Assembly: GCA_017436125.1 (NCBI GenBank)
Contig: JAFSDS010000073.1
Location: forward strand, 1 to 63,192
DNA: 63,192 nucleotides
Reading direction: 5' to 3'
Source of the DNA: Oscillospiraceae bacterium
GTDB taxonomy: Bacteria; Bacillota; Clostridia; Oscillospirales; Ruminococcaceae
Shown: positions 17,535 to 25,790 of the stretch, piece by piece
Layout: each line of letters starts with the position of its first letter
How positions within the stretch are numbered: position 1 is the first letter of the stretch
Translations under genes and position numbers: made by a program
Notes under the pieces: model-generated
Seen by the model: only the letters and a program-made list of their open reading frames with translations
Databases searched by the model: none
Told to the model about the DNA's origin: nothing

Positions 17535-18962
17535 ATGCTCAGCATAGAAAACGAAAAACGTATCGAAGAATGGATCGAAGCGCATAAAGAAGAATTTATC
17601 GCCGATCTTTCAAAAATAATCGCCGTTCCCTCCGTTGCAACTCCCGGAGTTGCAGAGGGCGAATATCCCTTTGGCATAGAAAGCGCAAACGTTCTTGCGG
17701 CTGCAAAAGAACTTGTTGAAAGCTATGGCTTTCCGGTAAAAAACCTCGATAACTACTGCCTTGTTGCAAATATCGGCGAAGGCGAGGAAAAAATCGGAAT
17801 CATGGGACATCTTGACGTTGTTCCCTGTGGAAACGATTGGAACTATCCTCCCTATCAGCTTACCGTTGACGGCGACCTTCTCATCGGCCGCGGAATCCTT
17901 GACGATAAAGGCCCCCTCTGGGCATCCATTTTTGCGGTGCGCTGCCTTCGTGACCTTGACCTTCTTCCAAAAAGAGAGATCGAGATTTTTATGGGCGGCC
18001 AGGAAGAATGCGGCATGAACGATATCATCCATTACAAAGAGGTTTCTGAAAAACTTCCGGATGCATCCTTTACCCCGGACGGAAACTATCCTCTCTGTCA
18101 CGGAGAAAAAGGCGGTCTTCGTTTTTATCTTGCGATTCCCTGCAATGACGAAAAAATCGTTGATTTTACCGGAGGAACCGTTAAAAACGTTGTTGCGGAT
18201 AAAGCGGTTGCAACCCTTAAAGGCGTCTGTGCAAAATGCCTTAAAGAAAAACTTGCGGATAACGAGCGTATTGCCGTTGACGAGGAGGGCGATCTTGTAA
18301 AAGTTACAGCCACCGGCGCATCCGTTCATGCATCCATTCCGGAAAACGGAGTGAACGCCATAGGCGTTCTCGCAAATGCCCTTCTTGATGCGGAGATTTT
18401 TGAAGGCGAAGCAAAAGATGCCATGAAGTTCCTTTCCCTCGTAAACTCCGATTATAACGGCGCGGCTCTCGGAGTTCCCGTTGAGGATGAACCCAGCGGA
18501 AAACTCACCCATGTTGGCGGCGTTATCGGTATGGACAGAGGTGTTCTGGATCTTTCCATCGACATCCGCTATCCCGTAACCGAGGACGGCGACAGACTTC
18601 TTGAAAAAATTATCGAAACAGTTGAACCCTATAACGTAACCGTTCATAATGTTGCGGATACAAAACCCGCATATTCTCCGGCGGATTCCGAACTTGTTCG
18701 CACCTGCATGAGAGTTATAAAAAGCGTTTTCGGCCGCGACCACTGGAAGCCCTATACCATGGGCGGCGGAACCTATGCAAAACATATGCCCAACGCATGC
18801 GCCCTCGGTCCGGAGGACCCGGATTATGAAAGCCCCTTCGGTCTTTTCCGCGGAAGCATCCACCAGTCCGACGAATCCACCCCGGCAAAACTTCTTTACG
18901 ATACCATGAAGGTATATGCAAAGCTTTTGGTTGAGCTGGACGACATCGACGTAACAAAATAA
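17535..18962 (+). CDS. Sapep-type Mn-dependent dipeptidase (PepV-like, M20)
   Basis: This 475-residue cytoplasmic peptidase removes dipeptides. Visible M20A motifs are IGIMGHLDVVPCG (first zinc/manganese ligand and catalytic Asp), GRGILDDKGPLWA (bridging Asp), FMGGQEECGMND (catalytic Glu pair), FTPDGNYPLCHGEKG, and the C-terminal metal His in RGSIHQSDE. A lid domain lies between about 180 and 390. ATG 17535 is selected since GAAAGGGG precedes it; the in-frame ATG at 17502 lacks a ribosome site. It is divergent from the symporter/peptidase operon, so the three genes may form one peptide-use group. Confidence 0.9.
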   Translation: MLSIENEKRIEEWIEAHKEEFIADLSKIIAVPSVATPGVAEGEYPFGIESANVLAAAKELVESYGFPVKNLDNYCLVANIGEGEEKIGIMGHLDVVPCGNDWNYPPYQLTVDGDLLIGRGILDDKGPLWASIFAVRCLRDLDLLPKREIEIFMGGQEECGMNDIIHYKEVSEKLPDASFTPDGNYPLCHGEKGGLRFYLAIPCNDEKIVDFTGGTVKNVVADKAVATLKGVCAKCLKEKLADNERIAVDEEGDLVKVTATGASVHASIPENGVNAIGVLANALLDAEIFEGEAKDAMKFLSLVNSDYNGAALGVPVEDEPSGKLTHVGGVIGMDRGVLDLSIDIRYPVTEDGDRLLEKIIETVEPYNVTVHNVADTKPAYSPADSELVRTCMRVIKSVFGRDHWKPYTMGGGTYAKHMPNACALGPEDPDYESPFGLFRGSIHQSDESTPAKLLYDTMKVYAKLLVELDDIDVTK

Positions 18963-18967
18963 AAAAA

Positions 18968-18990
18968 GCGGGCGGATTTTATCCGCCCCT
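18968..18990 (+). terminator. Weak hairpin after the dipeptidase gene
   Basis: GGGCGGAT and ATCCGCCC pair perfectly around TTT, but only a broken T-run (CTATGTTTATT) follows. Some read-through into the DUF3810 gene is likely. Confidence 0.55.
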
Positions 18991-19001
18991 ATGTTTATTG
19001 T

Positions 19002-20108
19002 ATGAAAATAAAAAGTTTTTTAAAAACCCCGTTTTTTTACTGCCTTTTGCTTTTGCCTTTTGGTTTTTTGCTTTTGGCTGCGGCAAGATTCATTCCCGGA
19101 TTTGCCGACGGATATTATGAAATTATCTATAAAAACCTTGGCGGTCTTTTCGGAAGCATAACCGGCATTCTTCCGTTTTCTCTTATGGAGGCCGGAATAT
19201 GCTTGCTGGTTTTCATGCTTATCGTCTGGATAGTAAAACTGGTGCTCAAGGGAAAAGAAGGCAAAAAAGCCGTGCTCAAGTATTTTGCGTTGGTGCTCAA
19301 AAGCATTGTATCCATAGCCTGCGTTATCTTTTTTCTTTTTGCGGTATTCAGCGGAACAAACTATTACCGTGAGGGCTTTGCTGAAAAAACCGGCCTTACG
19401 GTGCAAAAATCCTCAAAGGAAGAACTTTATGACCTTTGCGCCTTCCTTCTTTCAGAGGCTTCAGAATCCGGCTCAAAACTTTATCGCGGCGCGGATAATG
19501 TTACGGTTTTTGATGAAAAGAATTTCAGCATGGCAAGGGAAGCAAAGGCGGAATTTGAAAAATTCGCCTCCGGCTATGATTTTATGAAAATGGGATTTGG
19601 AAAATTCGGAACGCCAAAGCCTGTTTTCTTTTCGGAAGTTATGGCTTATCTTCAGATTTCCGGCGTTTATTCCCCATATACTTTTGAGGCGAATATCAAC
19701 ACCGCCGGTCCGGATTTTATGCGCGGTGCCACCATGATGCATGAGCAGAGCCACCTTAGAGGATTTATGAATGAGGCAGAAGCGAATTTTATCGCATACC
19801 TTGCCTGCAGCAAAAGCGATTCGGAATATTTCCGCTACAGCGGAACCTGCCTTGCGCTTCTGCATTCCATGAATGCTCTTTACAAAACGGACTATGACCT
19901 CTGGTATGAACTTAGGATTCAATATCCGGATTTCATTTCCGCGGATATGGCGGCCCAAAACGCATATATCGCCGCCCATGACACAAAAGTCGGAGAAGTA
20001 TCCGACGCGGTAAACGACACATATTTAAAACTCAACGATCAGCAGGACGGCGTTCAAAGCTACGGAAAAATGGTCGATTTGCTTCTTGCATACCGCAGAA
20101 GCTTGTGA
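19002..20108 (+). CDS. DUF3810 family membrane protein with zinc-protease-like motif
   Basis: This protein of 368 residues has three membrane segments in its first third (about 12-30, 55-78, 98-118), then a soluble domain. Near residue 245 it reads MMHEQSHLRGFMNEAEANF: an HExxH-like motif followed by a Glu-containing helix, the arrangement of gluzincin metalloproteases. This pattern is typical of DUF3810 proteins. The substrate is unknown; the catalytic part probably faces the outside. No ribosome site is seen before ATG 19002, so either initiation depends on the upstream transcript or the start is further in. It is 39 bases after the dipeptidase gene. Confidence 0.75.
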   Translation: MKIKSFLKTPFFYCLLLLPFGFLLLAAARFIPGFADGYYEIIYKNLGGLFGSITGILPFSLMEAGICLLVFMLIVWIVKLVLKGKEGKKAVLKYFALVLKSIVSIACVIFFLFAVFSGTNYYREGFAEKTGLTVQKSSKEELYDLCAFLLSEASESGSKLYRGADNVTVFDEKNFSMAREAKAEFEKFASGYDFMKMGFGKFGTPKPVFFSEVMAYLQISGVYSPYTFEANINTAGPDFMRGATMMHEQSHLRGFMNEAEANFIAYLACSKSDSEYFRYSGTCLALLHSMNALYKTDYDLWYELRIQYPDFISADMAAQNAYIAAHDTKVGEVSDAVNDTYLKLNDQQDGVQSYGKMVDLLLAYRRSL

Positions 20109-20114
20109 TATACT
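20086..20114 (+). promoter_or_regulatory. Sigma-A promoter for the zinc-ribbon gene
   Basis: TTGCAT and TATACT are 17 bp apart. The elements lie inside the last codons of the DUF3810 gene. Confidence 0.65.
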
Positions 20115-20150
20115 GGCATTGTAACAAAATCATGAAAGGTGGTTTAAAAA

Positions 20151-20384
20151 ATGTCCATCTATCTTAAAGATGACGATGAAAACGAGGGTATTGAAGTTTT
20201 TTGCCCCTATTGCGGAAAACCCGTAATGATTCCTGCCGGTTATAACAGACCGACCTATCTTTGCCCCCGCTGCCATAAGGCGATTCCTCTTGATGAAAAA
20301 ATGCTTGAGGAACTTTCAAAATCCGCAAACGTTGAGGAAAAACCGAGAGTTACCTCCCCCTGCAGAAGAGACAGCCTTCTTTGA
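20151..20384 (+). CDS. Small zinc-ribbon protein
   Basis: The 77-residue protein has an acidic start (LKDDDENEGIE) and one zinc ribbon formed by CPYCGKP and CPRCHKA, 19 residues apart. The rest is short and hydrophilic, with a third CxxxC-free Cys near the end (SPCRRD). Such proteins may bind nucleic acid or a partner protein; the function is unknown. GAAAGGTGGT lies before the ATG, and it has its own promoter inside the upstream gene. Confidence 0.75.
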   Translation: MSIYLKDDDENEGIEVFCPYCGKPVMIPAGYNRPTYLCPRCHKAIPLDEKMLEELSKSANVEEKPRVTSPCRRDSLL

Positions 20385-20400
20385 TTTTTCTGAAAAAATA

Positions 20401-20433
20401 AAAACCCGCCGAAAAGGCGGGTTTTGTTTTTTT
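20401..20433. terminator. Terminator between convergent genes
   Basis: The stem AACCCGCC/GGCGGGTT around GAAAA is followed by TTGTTTTTTT on the plus strand; AAAA precedes it, so it may also end the minus-strand gene. Confidence 0.8.
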
Positions 20434-21184
20434 ATACGGAAGCTTTTTCCTTCTTTTTTTCGATGAGATACCAGGGAAGATACATGGCGGCCCAGACAAA
20501 AGCAAGAAGTATCGGAAGGCCAAGGATATAAAGCTGTTCCCCAAAGAGGGAGGCAAGAAGCTCGAGCAGGGGGTTATTTTCCGTTCCGTTAAGGAAAAAG
20601 AAGTTTGTATCAAGAAGCTTGTTGATAAAGAAAATGGGAACACATTCGCAAACAAGCATAAGCGCAACTTTAGGAAGGCGCTTTACGCTGGGTTTAAATC
20701 CTCCGGCAAGAAGAAGCATCGGATACATGGCAAGAAGAACGTGGACCGAGTTGGAATGAAGGCTCATAAAGTTCCAGAAGGGAAGGTTGGTCCAGGTTGG
20801 CATTATAAGAGCGATAAGCGCCCCCGGAGCACAAAGGGCATAAAGTGCTTCTGCGGAGATATCGTCGCGCTTAAAGGTATGCCATACGCATACGAAAATG
20901 TTTATGGAACAGAGATGAAGGGGAATAAACTCCCATTCCCATTGACCGGTTGCAAGGGTGCCCGCATGCTTCCAAAGTTCATCAAGAAGAAGCAAAACAG
21001 CCATTACGTTAAGGAATTTTTGCCTTTCGCTCTCGCCGAGTTTTCGGTAAACAAGCATTGCGGCAATGATTATTGCGATAAAGCCCGCGGTCACCGCAAG
21101 ATGAAGAGGGCTGAAATGTTCAAAACGGATATAGTCCGGGTTAAGATCGGACATGGTCCCTTTTGTGTACCAGAATTCTGACAT
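20432..21184 (-). CDS. YwaF/TIGR02206 family membrane protein
   Basis: The 250-residue protein has about six to seven membrane helices and conserved polar residues typical of the YwaF-like TIGR02206 family: HLAVTAGFIAI near the start, the ELWKHAG segment, PLHLCSINIF and LHSNSVHVLLA. The role is unknown. An ATG preceded by GGAGGCGAC is used; a second in-frame ATG ten codons on is possible. The gene is transcribed alone, and its 3' end touches a terminator. Confidence 0.75.
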   Translation of the reverse strand: MSEFWYTKGTMSDLNPDYIRFEHFSPLHLAVTAGFIAIIIAAMLVYRKLGESERQKFLNVMAVLLLLDELWKHAGTLATGQWEWEFIPLHLCSINIFVCVWHTFKRDDISAEALYALCAPGALIALIMPTWTNLPFWNFMSLHSNSVHVLLAMYPMLLLAGGFKPSVKRLPKVALMLVCECVPIFFINKLLDTNFFFLNGTENNPLLELLASLFGEQLYILGLPILLAFVWAAMYLPWYLIEKKKEKASV

Positions 21185-21258
21185 ATAGTCGCCTCCTTTG
21201 TTCCGGGATATTTTAACACAATTTACGGAATAAGTAAACCGAAGATTTATTTAAGAAG

Positions 21259-21287
21259 TTGAAAAAGCCTCTCCGCTGTGATAAAAT
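21259..21287 (+). promoter_or_regulatory. Sigma-A promoter of the 97-residue gene
   Basis: TTGAAA and TAAAAT are separated by 17 bp, with TGTGA before the -10. Confidence 0.65.
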
Positions 21288-21348
21288 TTTAAAAGAAAAT
21301 ATTTTACTCGCTTTTCCGTTATAGCGGAAAGTTTAAAAGGAGAAAACT

Positions 21349-21642
21349 ATGGCATATAAACGCGAATGGCAGCGCCCGCTGGAACTTGACCGTCCAACCT
21401 GGGATATGCTGCGCGAAAACAATATCTATACCGACAGCAGAAAGGATTTTCGCTGGCGTCACTGTCCGGATAAGGAAAACGGAGTTATCCATGCTGCGGT
21501 ATATACCGTTATGAGCTATGAATACGCCGACGACGTTGTTGAAAAGGATTTTCCCCTTTCAAAAGAGGGCCTTGAGGAGGCTAACACCTGGATAGAATCA
21601 AAATTCCGGGAGTTTGTTGACGAAAACCCGGAAAGATACTGA
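21349..21642 (+). CDS. Small protein of unknown function
   Basis: This 97-residue protein is not one I recognise. It is soluble, mixed charge, with many aromatic residues (Trp at positions 8, 18, 36 and about 82) and one Cys. There is no signal peptide or membrane segment. AAAAGGAG before the ATG and a clear promoter support it as real. Its stop codon (TGA, inside TGATATG) is adjacent to the start of the next gene, so the two are probably translated together and may act together. Confidence 0.7.
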   Translation: MAYKREWQRPLELDRPTWDMLRENNIYTDSRKDFRWRHCPDKENGVIHAAVYTVMSYEYADDVVEKDFPLSKEGLEEANTWIESKFREFVDENPERY

Positions 21643-21643
21643 T

Positions 21644-22291
21644 ATGCAAAATCAGAAATATATATACGCCGCCGTTTTTTTAACGCCTTATAAAACCGGC
21701 GAATTTATAAGGTTTATGACAGGGTTCCCCTATAACCATGCGGCAATATCCCTTTTGCCGGAGATGAAATATTTTTATTCTTTTTCCCGCCATTACGAAA
21801 AAGCGCCCTTTTTCGGCGGATTTACAAAGGAATCCATTCTTCGTTATAAAAGAAAAGGAAAGACCGCAAAGATGAAGATTTTTGCCCTTCCGGTTTCGGA
21901 TGAACAGTTTTCAGATGCGGAAAAAGAAATTGCGCTTTTTGAAAAAAATAAAGGCGAATTTGTTTATAACATGATATCCGCAGCGTTTTTTCCTCTTGGT
22001 ATAAAAATACATATAAAAAATGCCTATACCTGTGTTGAATTTGTTCTTGAGATGCTGAAAAAGCATACGGACATAAAAGAAATACAGGGTATGGATTTTT
22101 GCAATATCAGGGAGTTTTGCGCCGCGCTGGAGCCTTTTACCGTCTATGAGGGCAGCGCGGAAAGATTTTTTGAGGGAGCCTCCTGGGAGGGGGATACTTT
22201 CCCAAAAAGAATGGGAGCGGGTTTTTATATAAAAAACACCTTTTTAAATAACGCCAAGCTTTTAAAAAGATTTATATTGAAACAAAAATAA
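21644..22291 (+). CDS. Permuted papain-like (NlpC/P60, YiiX-type) protein
   Basis: The 215-residue protein shows FPYNHAAISLLPEMKYFYSF near residue 30 and NAYTCVEFVLEML near residue 125. A His before the Cys is the order expected in circularly permuted NlpC/P60 (YiiX/C92-like) cysteine peptidases, with His in N-H-A and Cys in T-C-V-E-F. The match is by motif only. No signal peptide is seen. ATG 21644 is used because it directly follows the previous stop codon; a longer frame from 21614 overlaps that gene. Possible roles are amide hydrolysis of peptides or lipids. Confidence 0.6.
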   Translation: MQNQKYIYAAVFLTPYKTGEFIRFMTGFPYNHAAISLLPEMKYFYSFSRHYEKAPFFGGFTKESILRYKRKGKTAKMKIFALPVSDEQFSDAEKEIALFEKNKGEFVYNMISAAFFPLGIKIHIKNAYTCVEFVLEMLKKHTDIKEIQGMDFCNIREFCAALEPFTVYEGSAERFFEGASWEGDTFPKRMGAGFYIKNTFLNNAKLLKRFILKQK

Positions 22292-22320
22292 AAAAAGCAC
22301 CGCTTTAGCGGTGCTTTTTT
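22291..22320. terminator. Bidirectional terminator
   Basis: A 13-bp stem AAAAAAGCACCGC around TTTA has T-runs on both strands and lies between two convergent genes. Confidence 0.88.
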
Positions 22321-22323
22321 GTC

Positions 22324-24255
22324 TTATTCTTTATCTACCGGTTTTCCGCAGTTGGGACAGAGGTCGCTGTCGCTTTTAAGTTTTGCTCCACAGCGGGTGC
22401 AGAAATTGTTGTTTTCGGAAGAAACGAAAGGCTCTTCGGCAGGGACGGAAGATTCCTCAACAGGAGGAACAGCCGGGGAAAGTTCCGTTTTTTTGGATTT
22501 TTTAGATGCGATAACAATAACAGCAACAATGGCGCCGATTATCAAAACCGCAATAACGATGAGAACTATAAGTACGGTAATGGCGGCAGAAGCGACTTTG
22601 TCCTCTTTTTCGGAAGAAACAGTTTCATCGATAACAGGTGACTTCGGATACTGAATATCGGAAAGGAAAAGTTCAAAATCGGAATAATATTCGCTTTCTG
22701 CGGTGTCATAGAAAACAAAGACATAGAGAACGCCGTCTTTTATTATTGCGGCCTGGGTGGTGAGCATTTCGGACTCTTCTTTTTCAGTGACAAAATAGGT
22801 GTTTTCGCCAAGTTTTGTTTTTGTTACGGATTCTTCCGGAACTTCAAGGTATCTGGCGTAATCCTCTTCCGTTTCTGTTCCGTTTGAAAAATCCTCCTCC
22901 GTAAATTCAACAAAACCGAGGGTGATATCCGAAACAAAATCGCTCATGGACATAGCAGCACAGGAGATAATCTGGGTTTCGTCTTTTACGGAACGGAAAA
23001 GATAGGTGCGCATACTTTCAAAAGTATCTCCGATTTCAAAATCGTCGTCTTTTACCCAGTTTTCCGGAACGGTCATGGAAAAGCCAAGGACCTCATCGGT
23101 TATAACCAAAGGTTCCGTTTCATCAACGGCAGGTTCATCTGCACCTCCGGCGGCTTCATATCTTGTGCTCTCTACCATGGAATAAAGTTCCGCCTCAAGC
23201 CTTTCGGTAAGTTCGCCGTAACTTACCAAAAGAGTGTATATAATTAATTTTTCGTCATTAAGAGCAAAATATGCACTTCCGAAAGAAGCATCGGTATTCC
23301 ATTTGTAAGTAATATGGATATAATTGATGCCACCGATCTCAACGACTTCTTCGTTGAGGATAGTGATATCGAATGAATTATAAGTATCTTTTACAAAGTC
23401 GAAGTAATCGTTTTCATCAATAAAAACGTATTCGTTTTTGTTAACGTTTACTGAAAAATCATAGGAAAGACTTTCATCAAGGGCGGTAAAATATATGCTG
23501 TCCTCAATGTTTCCGTCGATGATGCTCTGAAGTTCTTCTTCGCTGAAGTATTCACTGAACCAGCGGTCATAGCCTTCGCTTGTCATCACGTAGTATTTAT
23601 CCGGAACGGAAACATAGGCACCGAGTTCGGGAACATAATGTTCCGCTGCGGGAGCTTTTTCTGCCTCTTTTATATCGCCGAAAACAATGCTCTCAACAGA
23701 TTCTTTTGCCATTTTAATAAATTCATCATTAAAACCTTCCGGAGCGGTGATAAAGTCGATGAGAACAAGATCGCGGTCGTGGGTAGTGATATACGTTATA
23801 TCGTAATTTCCGTTTGAATCTTTAAGAAGAAATCTTATATATTTATTTGAACCGACGGAGACTATTTCTTCTTTAAGCGCGGTATAGCTTCCGTCAGAAG
23901 TAAATGAGGAAAGCCATTCTGCTTTTTCTTCATTAAGCTTTGATTCGGTACAGGAAGAATAATTTATTTCGTAATCTTCCCAATAGCTGACCATTACGGA
24001 GCTGTATCCGTCCCAGGAGTTGCTGTAGAGAATAAGCTCGTTTTCCTCAAGAAAGAACATTGTGTCCTCATAGCTGTCGGAATATCCGTAGCTGTTATAG
24101 ATATCCTTATCCATACCGACGGTAAAAACGTCGTGATAAGAAGGCAGGGAAATATGCATTTCTGTTTCGTCAACGTAAAAATCCGCGGCAAAAGCGGTTG
24201 TTCCGATAACAAAAGCCAAAATAAGAGCGGCAAGGAGCGAAATCGATTTTTTCAT
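22324..24255 (-). CDS. Secreted multi-domain protein with transmembrane segment and C-terminal zinc ribbon
   Basis: The 643-residue protein has a signal peptide (MKKSISLLAALILAF..., cleavage near TAFA). Two related acidic beta-rich segments follow (about 30-215 and 225-395), then a third (410-560). A 26-residue hydrophobic helix comes next (VLIVLIVIAVLIIG) with KKSKK after it, then a short proline/glutamate linker and a zinc ribbon FCTRCGAKL...CPNCGKP at the very end. By the positive-inside rule the ribbon would be in the cytoplasm and the body outside. The function is unknown; the repeated segments resemble PsbP/DUF-type lipoprotein domains in general look only. ATG 24255 has AAAGGGGGAT upstream. 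It is a single gene. Confidence 0.7.
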   Translation of the reverse strand: MKKSISLLAALILAFVIGTTAFAADFYVDETEMHISLPSYHDVFTVGMDKDIYNSYGYSDSYEDTMFFLEENELILYSNSWDGYSSVMVSYWEDYEINYSSCTESKLNEEKAEWLSSFTSDGSYTALKEEIVSVGSNKYIRFLLKDSNGNYDITYITTHDRDLVLIDFITAPEGFNDEFIKMAKESVESIVFGDIKEAEKAPAAEHYVPELGAYVSVPDKYYVMTSEGYDRWFSEYFSEEELQSIIDGNIEDSIYFTALDESLSYDFSVNVNKNEYVFIDENDYFDFVKDTYNSFDITILNEEVVEIGGINYIHITYKWNTDASFGSAYFALNDEKLIIYTLLVSYGELTERLEAELYSMVESTRYEAAGGADEPAVDETEPLVITDEVLGFSMTVPENWVKDDDFEIGDTFESMRTYLFRSVKDETQIISCAAMSMSDFVSDITLGFVEFTEEDFSNGTETEEDYARYLEVPEESVTKTKLGENTYFVTEKEESEMLTTQAAIIKDGVLYVFVFYDTAESEYYSDFELFLSDIQYPKSPVIDETVSSEKEDKVASAAITVLIVLIVIAVLIIGAIVAVIVIASKKSKKTELSPAVPPVEESSVPAEEPFVSSENNNFCTRCGAKLKSDSDLCPNCGKPVDKE

Positions 24256-24352
24256 GTAGTATCCCCCTTTTTTCGAAAGATATTTCATTAAAACCAATAT
24301 AGCATATACCGTTGGGCTTTTCAACTTTATAAAAGGCTTTGTCCGCCAAAAC

Positions 24353-24387
24353 AAAAAAAGAGCACCGCTAAAGCGGTGCTCTTTTTA
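24353..24387 (-). terminator. Terminator of ackA
   Basis: The stem AGAGCACCGCT/AGCGGTGCTCT with flanking A/T-runs lies 15 bases after the ackA stop codon on the minus strand. Confidence 0.88.
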
Positions 24388-24401
24388 TTTATCGTCAACG
24401 A

Positions 24402-25607
24402 TTATTTTCCGAAAACGATCTCAACAGTATCCTGTGCGATCATGAGTTCTTCGTTGGTGGGGATTACCCAAGCTTCAACTTTGCTGTCGCCGGTGGAGAA
24501 TTTTGCTTCTTTGCGGCTTGCGTTGTTGTTAAGTTCGGTGCCGATGGAAAGGCCGAGGTATTCCATGTTGGAGCAGATCTCGCCGCGCTGTGCTGCGGAG
24601 TTTTCGCCGATACCGCCGGTGAAGATGATTGCATCTACGCCGCCCATTGCTGCTGCATATCCGCCTGCGATCTTTTTGATCTGATAGGTGAACATATCAA
24701 GAGCAAGCTGAGCTCTGTGGTTGCCTTCTGCTGCTGCGTTTTCAAGGTCGCGGCAGTCGCTGGAAATGCCGGAAATACCGAGGAAGCCGGATTTTTTGTT
24801 CATAAGGTTGCTCATCTGTTCGGGGGTAAGGCCTTCTTTGTCCATAACATAAGTTACAACAGAGGGGTCGATGCCGCCGCAGCGGGTTCCCATTACGAAG
24901 CCGTCAAGAGGAGTAAGGCCCATGGAAGTATCGCAAACTTTGCCGTCTTTAACTGCGGAAAGGGAAGAACCGTTACCAAGGTGGCAGATGATAAGTTTGG
25001 TGCCTTCGGGATCTTTACCGGTGATTTCGAAATATCTCTTGGTGATGAAACGATGGGAAGTTCCGTGGAAGCCATAGCGGCGGATGGAATATTTCTCATA
25101 GTATTCATAAGGGATACCGAACATGTATGCTTTTTCGGGCATGGTCTGATGGAAGGAGGTATCAAAAACAGCGACCATGGGAGTTTCTTTTCCGAAAACT
25201 TCCTGGCAAGCAGCCATTGCAACTGCCTGAGGCGGGTTATGGAGAGGGCCAAGATCGCGGAATTTAACGCCGATGTCTTCGATAAGTTCATCGGTTACGA
25301 TGGTGGATGCTTTGTATTTTTCGGAACCGTGAAGAACGCGGTGGCCGATAGCTTTGATTTCGCTGATGTCTTCAACAACTTTGTTTTCGCCTTCGGTAAG
25401 GAGTTTTACGAGTTCTTCGAAAGCTTCTTTATGGGTGGGGAAGCTTACGTCGTATTCGGTTTTATAGCCAGCTTCGGTTTTGTGGCTGATTCTGCCGTCG
25501 ATGCCGATTCTTTCGCAAAGACCTTTTGCAACGACATCCTGGGTATCCATCTCGATAAGCTGATACTTAAGAGAGGAGCTGCCTGCGTTAATAACAAGTA
25601 CTTTCAT
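24402..25607 (-). CDS. ackA: Acetate kinase
   Basis: AckA converts acetyl phosphate and ADP to acetate and ATP, the main substrate-level phosphorylation step of acetate-forming anaerobes. The 401-residue protein is full length: VLVINAGSSSLKYQLIEM at the N-terminus, HRVLHGSEK, MVAVFDTSFHQTMPEKAY, RYGFHGTSH, ICHLGNGSS with DTSMGLTPL, the RCGGIDPS loop, and IFTGGIGENSA. ATG 25607 is chosen after TTGGAGG; a longer frame upstream has no ribosome site. No pta gene is adjacent. It is divergent from tmcAL. Confidence 0.97.
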   Translation of the reverse strand: MKVLVINAGSSSLKYQLIEMDTQDVVAKGLCERIGIDGRISHKTEAGYKTEYDVSFPTHKEAFEELVKLLTEGENKVVEDISEIKAIGHRVLHGSEKYKASTIVTDELIEDIGVKFRDLGPLHNPPQAVAMAACQEVFGKETPMVAVFDTSFHQTMPEKAYMFGIPYEYYEKYSIRRYGFHGTSHRFITKRYFEITGKDPEGTKLIICHLGNGSSLSAVKDGKVCDTSMGLTPLDGFVMGTRCGGIDPSVVTYVMDKEGLTPEQMSNLMNKKSGFLGISGISSDCRDLENAAAEGNHRAQLALDMFTYQIKKIAGGYAAAMGGVDAIIFTGGIGENSAAQRGEICSNMEYLGLSIGTELNNNASRKEAKFSTGDSKVEAWVIPTNEELMIAQDTVEIVFGK

Positions 25608-25790
25608 GTTTTTTAAACCTCCAAGAATGTTGTCCCGATTTTTCCGTTTATTTCCGGGCGCGGCAATGCCGGCCTTCATTGACATTCGGGTTACAATTAT
25701 ATATTATTACATTATAAATAAAATTGCAAGAAAAACCGTTAAAAAGTTGATGAAAACCGGGTTTTCTTTATGAAAACGGAGGAAACGCTG

